A stretch of 47,765 bases of DNA. Source: Bacteroidales bacterium (GTDB lineage Bacteria; Bacteroidota; Bacteroidia; Bacteroidales; UBA932). Shown one piece after another: positions 41,890 to 47,765 of this stretch (the stretch's first letter is position 1; each line of letters starts with the position of its first letter). Under the pieces are notes generated by a model. The model saw only the letters and a program-made list of their open reading frames with translations. It was not told the DNA's origin and made no database searches. The stretch covers positions 1 through 47,765 of the forward strand of contig JAGCJX010000024.1 in the NCBI GenBank assembly GCA_017647795.1. The letters are read 5' to 3'. Position numbers and translations under genes: made by a program.

Positions 41890-43287
41890 ATGCAAATCCA
41901 AGAGCAAACCAGGGTTCAGTCACTGGACATCCTGCGGGCCTTGATCATGGTCCTGATGATTTTTGTGAACGACATTCCGGGTCTGGGCGAGACCATCCCG
42001 CATTGGCTGCACCACGCGGCCTACGACGAGGATATGTTGGGCTTGTCCGACATTGTTTTCCCCGGATTTTTGTTCTGTGTGGGGCTGTCCATCCCGTTTG
42101 CTTTGCGCCAGCGCCTGGATCGGGGAGAGGGGCGGGCTGCCTGTCTCTACCACATTGTGGAGCGCTCCTTGGCCTTGTTGATCATGGGCCTGTTCGCCTC
42201 CAACAGCTTCGGCATGACGGCAGAATCCATGGGCCTTCCTTCGCACCTGCTGAAGATCCTGTCGGTCGTAGCCTTCTTCCTGATTTGGAACAAGTACCCG
42301 CGGGCGACGCCGAAGCAGGAGAAGTTGTACAACCAGCTCAAGGTTTTGGGTTGGACGATTCTAGGTATGTTGGCTTTGCTGTACATCCGAAAACCGGGGG
42401 CAGACGACCTTGTTGTGCGGACCAGTTGGATGAGTTTCTCCATGCCAGCGGCAGTTAAGTATTATATCCAATTCACAATTATTCTGTTGATGGTGGCCTA
42501 CTTGCTGGTCTTCCGCTCTTGGAAGTGGGCGTACCAGCGGTATGAGCGCTGGATTCGGATAGCCGCTGTACTGTTGCTGTACCTGTTTTTGTTCAAAGGA
42601 GCAGACAAGCAAGGATGGGTAGGTCTTCGACCGGGCTGGTGGCAGATCTTGGGATTGATAGGCTGGACCTATTTCTATACTGCCTCGTTGTTCTTGCTGA
42701 CGCGCTTCCGACTCGTGCCCAACCTTTTGTTGGCCCTGGGCAGTCTGGTGCTGGCAATGCTATCTTCGGAGGGCTGTCTGGGAGGATTCCAACACGTGAT
42801 TCCAGGCAATGGCTCATTCCATACCCTGACCTTCGCGGGAGTGGTGGCAGGATTGTGGCTGCAACAACATGGGACGGTGGCTGATTTTGGGAAATTGGCC
42901 AAGCGTCTGGGGTTAGCCGCTGTGCTTTGCGCAGTCGGAGGGTGGTTCACCCACCGTTTCTGGATTATTTCCAAGTTGCAGGAAACGGCACCGTGGGTCC
43001 TGTATTGCCTGGCTATCTCTTTTGCGGCCCTGTTGCTTTTGCATTATTGTGCCGACATTCGTGGCAAAGCACATTGGTTCCATTGGGTAAAACCGGCGGG
43101 TACCGCTACGTTGACCTGTTATATGTTGCCTTCGGTGGTGTATGCGCTGATTGCTTGGGTGGGAATGAAATATCCCGCCTGGGCTTGTGAGGGCCTCGGC
43201 GGGATCTTCCGTTCCATCTTGTTTGCCGCAGTCATCGTGGCGTTCACTGCTGCGCTGGGCAAACTCAAGATTCAATTAAAGATTTGA
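41890..43287 (+). CDS. DUF5009/NagX-like membrane acyltransferase
   Basis: The 465-aa protein has roughly 10-12 membrane helices and begins with VQSLDILRALIMVLMIFVNDIPG, the signature start of NagX/HGSNAT-type transmembrane acetyltransferases (DUF5009). The DIVFPGFLFCVGLSIPFALRQRL segment near 55 is also characteristic. Eukaryotic HGSNAT acetylates terminal glucosamine of heparan sulphate; the bacterial relatives are thought to act on amino sugars, but the substrate here is unknown. It is a single gene whose 3' end overlaps pepT by 12 bp. Confidence 0.78.
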   Translation: MQIQEQTRVQSLDILRALIMVLMIFVNDIPGLGETIPHWLHHAAYDEDMLGLSDIVFPGFLFCVGLSIPFALRQRLDRGEGRAACLYHIVERSLALLIMGLFASNSFGMTAESMGLPSHLLKILSVVAFFLIWNKYPRATPKQEKLYNQLKVLGWTILGMLALLYIRKPGADDLVVRTSWMSFSMPAAVKYYIQFTIILLMVAYLLVFRSWKWAYQRYERWIRIAAVLLLYLFLFKGADKQGWVGLRPGWWQILGLIGWTYFYTASLFLLTRFRLVPNLLLALGSLVLAMLSSEGCLGGFQHVIPGNGSFHTLTFAGVVAGLWLQQHGTVADFGKLAKRLGLAAVLCAVGGWFTHRFWIISKLQETAPWVLYCLAISFAALLLLHYCADIRGKAHWFHWVKPAGTATLTCYMLPSVVYALIAWVGMKYPAWACEGLGGIFRSILFAAVIVAFTAALGKLKIQLKI

Positions 43288-44514
43288 TGCAGCAAAGAGC
43301 TTGACGATGTTCAAGGCTACTTCGCTGGCCTTTTCCATACTTTCTACCGGTACGTACTCAAACTTGCCGTGGAAGTTGTGTCCGCCAGCAAACAAGTTCG
43401 GGCAGGGCAGTCCCATGAACGAGAGGCGTGCACCGTCGGTACCACCACGGATGGGTTGGATTTTCGGGCGAACACCGGCCATTTCCATGGCTTGCTCTGC
43501 AATGTGAATGATGTGGATATGCGGTTCCACTTCTTTGCGCATGTTGTAGTATTGGTCTTTCAAATCCAATTCCACTACGCCGGTTCCGTACTTTTTGTTC
43601 ATGAACGTTACACAATCGTTGAGTAATTCCTTCTTGGCCGTGAACTTGTCAAAATCGTGGTCACGGATGATGTATTGGATGGTACTTTCTTCAACAGTAC
43701 CTTTGAATCCGATCAAGTGGAAGAAACCTTCGTAATGGGTTGTGTATTCGGGACGTTGTTCAACCGGTAACAGGGCATTCAATTCCATAGCGACCAACAT
43801 GGAGTTCAACATCTTGTCTTTGGCAAAGCCCGGGTGGATGTTGCATCCGTGGATGGTCAGGGTAGCTCCTGCCGCATTGAAGTTTTCGTATTCCAATTCA
43901 CCGATGGCACCACCGTCCAAGGTGTAAGCAAAGTCGGCACCGAATTTTTTCACATCAAAATAGTCGACACCGCGGCCGATTTCTTCATCGGGGGTAAAGC
44001 CGATCTTGATATCGCCGTGTTTGATGTCCGGGTTGGCAACCAGGGTTTGTACCAAGTTCATGATTTCTGCCACACCGGCCTTGTCGTCAGCACCCAACAA
44101 CGTTGTACCGTCGGTGGTGATGATGGTTTGTCCTTTGTAGGCCAGCAATTCCGGGTATTCTTGGGTGCGGAGCACAATGCCTTTTTCTTGGTTCAAAACG
44201 ATGTCGCTACCGTCGTAGTTGTGTACCAACTGGGGTTTGATGTTGGCGCCCGACATGTCCGGGGCGGTGTCCACGTGAGCGATGAAGCCGATGGTAGGCA
44301 CTTTTTTACCGTCTTCCAAGTTGGAAGGGAGGGTAGCCATTACATAGCCGTTTTTATCCAATGAGGCATCTTCCAAACCCATGGCCAACAACTCTTCTTT
44401 CAACAGCTCCAACAAAACGAACTGTTTGTTGGTGCTGGGTTGGCTGTGCGACTCCGGGTTTGAAGCGGTATCGTAAGAGATGTATCGTAAAAAGCGATCC
44501 AAAATAGATTCCAT
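43276..44514 (-). CDS. pepT: Peptidase T (tripeptide aminopeptidase)
   Basis: The 412-aa M20 metallopeptidase releases N-terminal residues from tripeptides in the cytoplasm. Zinc-binding segments are clear: GFIAHVDTAPD near 78, LLGADDKAGVAE near 140, FTPDEEIGRGVD near 173, the dimerisation-domain IHPGFAKDKM near 220, and RGGTDGARLSFMGLPCPNLF near 365. The Met at 44514 (alternatively 44520) is chosen as start because longer frames run into the OPT gene. It lies about 20 nt downstream of the OPT transporter stop codon, which suggests joint uptake and digestion of peptides. Confidence 0.93.
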   Translation of the reverse strand: MESILDRFLRYISYDTASNPESHSQPSTNKQFVLLELLKEELLAMGLEDASLDKNGYVMATLPSNLEDGKKVPTIGFIAHVDTAPDMSGANIKPQLVHNYDGSDIVLNQEKGIVLRTQEYPELLAYKGQTIITTDGTTLLGADDKAGVAEIMNLVQTLVANPDIKHGDIKIGFTPDEEIGRGVDYFDVKKFGADFAYTLDGGAIGELEYENFNAAGATLTIHGCNIHPGFAKDKMLNSMLVAMELNALLPVEQRPEYTTHYEGFFHLIGFKGTVEESTIQYIIRDHDFDKFTAKKELLNDCVTFMNKKYGTGVVELDLKDQYYNMRKEVEPHIHIIHIAEQAMEMAGVRPKIQPIRGGTDGARLSFMGLPCPNLFAGGHNFHGKFEYVPVESMEKASEVALNIVKLFAASNL

Positions 44515-44536
44515 AATCATGTTGTATTTCTTAGAA

Positions 44537-46537
44537 TTAGTCAATTTTCTTAACACGTACGCAGTCCCAAATCATGTAGGCGATCAGTCCGAGGTATGCG
44601 AAGAGGCCGATCCATTGTGCGTAAGCGGTGGCTTGCCATTCGGCATTCACCCAGTTGATGTTTGCAAAACGGAGGATTGCGCTGACAACACCCATCAAAG
44701 CACCACCGGCGATGAAACCGGAAGCAACGAGGGTACCTCTTTCTTTGCGTGCTTCGTTCAAAGCTTGATCTTTGCTGCGAGAACCTACGTACCAAGCAAC
44801 GGCACCACCGATAAGCAAAGGTAAGTTCAGGTACAACGGAATGAACATACCGAGGGAGAAGGGCAGGGCCGGAACCTTGAAGAAGGTCAACAGGAGCGCG
44901 ATGACAGCGCCGATGCCGTACAATGCCCAGGGCGCTTGTCCGTTGGACATCATCGGTTCAATGACCGCAGCCATTGCGTTGGCTTGGGGAGCAACCAAAG
45001 CATTTTCACCGGTGAAGCCGTAAGTCTTGTTGAGGACCATCATCACGCCACCAACGGTTGCTGCTGCTACCAGGGTTCCCAAGAATTTCCAGATTTCTTG
45101 ATTTCTCGGAGTAGATCCCAACCAGTAACCCACTTTCAAGTCGGTAATGAAGGCTCCGGAAACAGACAGGGCGGTGCAGACAACACCCCCGATGATCAAC
45201 GCGGCTGCCATACCGGCGGTGCCTTTCAAACCTGCTGCTACCATTACCAACGAAGCCAAAATCAAGGTCATCAAGGTCATACCGCTGACGGGGTTGCTAC
45301 CGATGATGGCAATTGCATTCGCGGCTACCGTTGTAAAGAGGAAAGCAATGACTGCTACCACCAACAAGGCGATGATTGCATGCCACAAATTGTTCACAAC
45401 GCCGAACAAGAAGAAGACAAAGACAACGGCCAACGCAATCAACAATCCGATTACCACGACTTTCATAGAAAGGTCGCGTTGGGTACGGATTTGTTTTTGT
45501 TGTTCTCCATTTTTCTTGCCTTTGAATTCTTTGGTTGCCAAACCGAAGGCTGATTTGATGATGCCGGCCGACTTGATGATACCGATCACACCTGCGGTGG
45601 CAATACCACCAATACCGATATGACGGGCGTAGGTTGTAAAGATTTGGTCGGCTGTCATTTGTGCGATCGGGGTGCTCAAACCGGTGTTCATCAAATCAAT
45701 TACTTGGTCTCCAAAGAGGATGTTCATCAACGGAATGATGACGAACCATACGAGGAACGAGCCGCAGCAGATGATGAAGGCGTATTTCAAACCAATGATG
45801 TAACCCAGACCCAGGACGGCAGCACCGACATTGACCTTAACGGACAGCTTGACTTTGTCGGCGATGGTTTGGCCCCAAGGCAGGATGTGGGAGGAGAAGA
45901 TTTCACTCCACCAGCCAAAGGTAGAGATGATGAAATCGTACAAACCCCCGATTAGACCACTGGTCAACAAAAGTTTGGCACTTTTGCCTCCGGTCTCACC
46001 ACTGACCAGCACTTGGGTGGTGGCGGTAGCTTCCGGGAAGGGATATTTCCCGTGCATGTCGGATACAAAATATTTGCGGAACGGAATGAGGAACAAAATA
46101 CCCAAAATACCTCCGAGCAGGGAGCTCAGGAAGATCTTGGAGAAGTTGACAGTCAATTCCGGATATTTGTCTTGAAGGATGTACAACGCGGGCAATGTAA
46201 AGATCGCACCAGCAACGATGGCTCCAGAGCAAGCACCGATGGATTGGATCATGACATTTTCACCGAGGGAGTTTTTGCGTTTGAAAGCACCCGACAGACC
46301 GACCGCAATGATGGCAATCGGGATGGCGGCTTCAAAAACTTGTCCTACTTTCAAGCCTAAGAAGGCTGCGGCGGCCGAGAAAATTACGGTCATCAGGATA
46401 CCGATACTCACGGACCAAACGGTAACTTCGGGATAAACTTTGTCCGGAGACATCAACGGACGGTAGCTTTCCCCGGGCTTCAATTCGCGGTACGCGTTCT
46501 CGGGAAGCCCCTTGGTTTTGGTTTCTTGGTTTTCCAT
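44537..46537 (-). CDS. OPT family oligopeptide transporter
   Basis: The 666-aa protein has about 14-16 membrane helices and the OPT hallmarks: VTVWSVSIGILMTVIFSAAAAFLGLKVGQVFEAAIPIAI near the N-terminus (read as two shorter helices), KYPFPEATATTQVL near residue 170 and KVGYWLGSTPRNQEIWK near 470. OPT proteins are secondary transporters of peptides or metal chelates in the inner membrane. The adjacent pepT on the same strand supports peptides. A minus-strand -7 box (TACCTTTG, 46569-46576) lies 31 nt before the start. Confidence 0.92.
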   Translation of the reverse strand: MENQETKTKGLPENAYRELKPGESYRPLMSPDKVYPEVTVWSVSIGILMTVIFSAAAAFLGLKVGQVFEAAIPIAIIAVGLSGAFKRKNSLGENVMIQSIGACSGAIVAGAIFTLPALYILQDKYPELTVNFSKIFLSSLLGGILGILFLIPFRKYFVSDMHGKYPFPEATATTQVLVSGETGGKSAKLLLTSGLIGGLYDFIISTFGWWSEIFSSHILPWGQTIADKVKLSVKVNVGAAVLGLGYIIGLKYAFIICCGSFLVWFVIIPLMNILFGDQVIDLMNTGLSTPIAQMTADQIFTTYARHIGIGGIATAGVIGIIKSAGIIKSAFGLATKEFKGKKNGEQQKQIRTQRDLSMKVVVIGLLIALAVVFVFFLFGVVNNLWHAIIALLVVAVIAFLFTTVAANAIAIIGSNPVSGMTLMTLILASLVMVAAGLKGTAGMAAALIIGGVVCTALSVSGAFITDLKVGYWLGSTPRNQEIWKFLGTLVAAATVGGVMMVLNKTYGFTGENALVAPQANAMAAVIEPMMSNGQAPWALYGIGAVIALLLTFFKVPALPFSLGMFIPLYLNLPLLIGGAVAWYVGSRSKDQALNEARKERGTLVASGFIAGGALMGVVSAILRFANINWVNAEWQATAYAQWIGLFAYLGLIAYMIWDCVRVKKID

Positions 46538-46568
46538 AAATCGATTTTTTTCAAATTTTTTTACTATA

Positions 46569-46576
46569 CAAAGGTA
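46569..46576 (-). promoter_or_regulatory. -7 promoter element for the OPT transporter-pepT unit
   Basis: TACCTTTG on the minus strand, 31 nt upstream of the OPT start codon. No -33 TTTG is found at standard spacing. Confidence 0.5.
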
Positions 46577-46623
46577 TAAATTTTATTCCTGAAGAAAAAA
46601 ATCTCACTTTTTTTCAAAAAAAA

Positions 46624-46654
46624 TTTGGAGATTAAAAAAAAGTACCTACCTTTG
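46624..46654 (+). promoter_or_regulatory. Consensus rRNA promoter directly upstream of 23S rRNA
   Basis: TTTG at 46624-46627 and TACCTTTG at 46647-46654 are separated by exactly 19 bp, the full Bacteroidota consensus and the same layout as the tRNA-Glu promoter at 24517-24547. An A-rich stretch precedes it. The predicted start is about 46660, some 170 nt before the 23S gene. Confidence 0.88.
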
Positions 46655-46656
46655 CG

Positions 46657-46830
46657 TCCCGTTTGAGAAAAACAGGAAGTGAGATTGAGGCGAAACGGGA
46701 AAAAGTTGTTTGACGTAATGAGAGAGATAACGAGGTAAAAAAATGAGAAAGTCTGTAATTTTTAGAAATTAGGGACTACGATTTCAAATTCGAGAGAATG
46801 AAGAGATCACTCGAGAGCAAAATAGACACA
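46657..46830 (+). promoter_or_regulatory. 23S rRNA leader with boxA-like element and hairpins
   Basis: The leader contains an 8-bp inverted repeat (46657-46664 with 46693-46700), a boxA-like antitermination element GTTGTTTGACGT at 46705-46716 (compare GTTCTTTGACA in Bacteroidota rRNA leaders), and a hairpin at 46751-46776 (GTC..TAATTT / AAATTA..GAC). No tRNA or 16S rRNA sequence is present. With the opposing OPT promoter region, positions 46538-46830 hold regulatory sequence and no gene. Confidence 0.6.
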
Positions 46831-47765
46831 GGTTAGTCGAAGTTAGTAAGAGCGAACGGAGGATGCCTGGGCTTTTGGAGGCGAAGAAGGACGCGGCAAG
46901 CTGCGAAAAGCGACGGGGATCTGCCAACAAGAAATGATCCGTCGATGTCCGAATGGGGCAACCCATACAGTTGAAGACTGTATACACTTTATAAGTGAGC
47001 AAACGCAGAGAACTGAAACATCTTAGTACCTGCAGGAAGAGAAAGAAATTATCGATTTCCAAAGTAGTGGCGAGCGAAATGGAAATAGCCTAAACCGATG
47101 TTGTTACGGCAATATCGGGGTTGTAGGAGTCAGTTAACGTTACAATTTCACAAGTGGAAGAATCTGGAAAGTTTCATCGAAGAGGGTGATAATCCCGTAC
47201 ACGTAAAATAAGTTGTAATTATTGACCACCTGAGTAGGGCGGGACACGAGGAATCCTGTCTGAATCTACGGGGCCCATCCCGTAAGGCTAAATACTCCCA
47301 AAAGACCGATAGTGGACCAGTACCGGGAGGGAAAGGTGAAAAGAACCGTGAGCAACGGAGTGAAAAAGAACCTGAAACCGTTCGTTTACAAGCGGTCGGA
47401 GCAGCGTAAGCTGCGACGGCGTGCCTTTTGCATAATGAGCCTACGAGTTGTTGATCAATAGCGAGGTTAAGCACTTCAGGTGCGTAAGCCGAAGCGAGAG
47501 CGAGTCTTACAAGGGCGCATAGTTATTGGTCACAGACGCGAAACCTAGTGATCTACCCTTGGCCAGGTTGAAGTAGCCGTGACAGGCTATGGAGGACCGA
47601 ACCGGTTTACGTTGAAAAGTATTCGGATGAGCTGAGGGTAGGGGTGAAAGGCTAATCAAACTGGGAGATAGCTCGTACTCCCCGAAATGTCTTTAGGGAC
47701 AGCCTCACAAGTGCTTATCGGAGGTAGAGCGACTGATATGATGCGAGGGCTTCACCGCCTATCAA
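46831..47765 (+). rRNA. rrl: 23S ribosomal RNA, 5' part (continues beyond the window)
   Basis: The sequence from about 46831 matches the 5' domain of bacterial 23S rRNA: GGTTAGTCGAAGTTAGTAAG followed by GGATGCCTGGGC, GGCGAAGAAGGACG, GATGTCCGAATGGGGCAACC, AGTAGTGGCGAGCGAA, GTACCGGGAGGGAAAGGTGAA and CCTTGGCCAGGTTGAAG. About 935 nt are present, roughly the first third. The 5' end is estimated by comparison with E. coli and may be off by several bases. The gene is preceded by its own promoter, and no 16S gene or spacer tRNAs lie upstream. Confidence 0.95.

Noticed and set aside
47148..47474. Minus-strand open frame within the 23S rRNA gene
   Set aside because: The region is conserved rRNA sequence; translated rRNA frames are a common artefact.
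1..47765. CRISPR arrays, insertion sequences, integrases or phage genes
   Set aside because: I looked for regular direct repeats, transposase or integrase motifs and terminal inverted repeats and saw none that I could support.

Overview
The window looks like a chromosomal segment of a member of Bacteroidota, most probably order Bacteroidales. The evidence is the repeated -7 promoter element TAnnTTTG (twice with a TTTG element 19 bp upstream), weak or absent Shine-Dalgarno sequences, and families largely restricted to this phylum: DUF4270, DUF3098, DUF4837, DUF4922, BACON-domain lipoproteins, a half-length GT5 protein and a glycine-lipid acyltransferase pair. I cannot assign a genus. No phage, insertion sequence or CRISPR array is visible; most of the window is housekeeping, with one accessory-looking stretch at 34.7-41.4 kb.

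Layout. 0-7.5 kb: a minus-strand pair (short GT5 protein and DUF4270 lipoprotein), then plus-strand ftsX, a DUF3098 protein, uppP and lpxH (cell division, undecaprenyl phosphate and lipid A), a zinc-ribbon protein, a short ssb and cysS. 7.6-12.7 kb (minus strand): miaB, an OsmC-like gene, a cobalamin riboswitch, a BtuB-like TonB receptor and a BtuG-like surface beta-propeller lipoprotein, which together form a vitamin B12 capture unit. 12.7-17.0 kb: LEA-type and SPOR proteins, the glycine-lipid acyltransferase pair, and rpoN. 17.0-20.1 kb (minus): ruvX, def, a phosphohexomutase gene and upp behind one promoter. 20.1-24.5 kb (plus): an M23 peptidase, dxr, rseP and a DUF4837 lipoprotein. 24.5-28.4 kb: tRNA-Glu and rpsT behind one promoter, radC, a serine hydrolase and an aldehyde dehydrogenase.

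28.4-36.4 kb is a plus-strand cluster: a GT2 protein, a fusion of a DUF4922 (HIT/GalT-like) domain to a SpoIID domain, an AmpG-like transporter, a NamZ-type exo-muramidase lipoprotein and a large lipoprotein. This reads as a peptidoglycan-fragment salvage unit with an unusual signal-less SpoIID fusion. 36.5-41.4 kb holds four more lipoproteins that share a duplicated, aromatic-rich module with the preceding one. I do not recognise this five-member array as a described system, and it is the best candidate for something new. It is followed by an AlaX-like editing protein, a NagX-like acyltransferase, pepT and an OPT-family transporter.

The right end is the 5' part of a 23S rRNA gene directly behind its own consensus promoter and a boxA-like leader, with no 16S rRNA or spacer tRNA upstream. 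This locus therefore appears to be an unlinked 23S unit. Two architectural habits recur: five genes start 4-5 nt after a -7 box and are probably leaderless, and five of seven convergent gene pairs overlap at their 3' ends.
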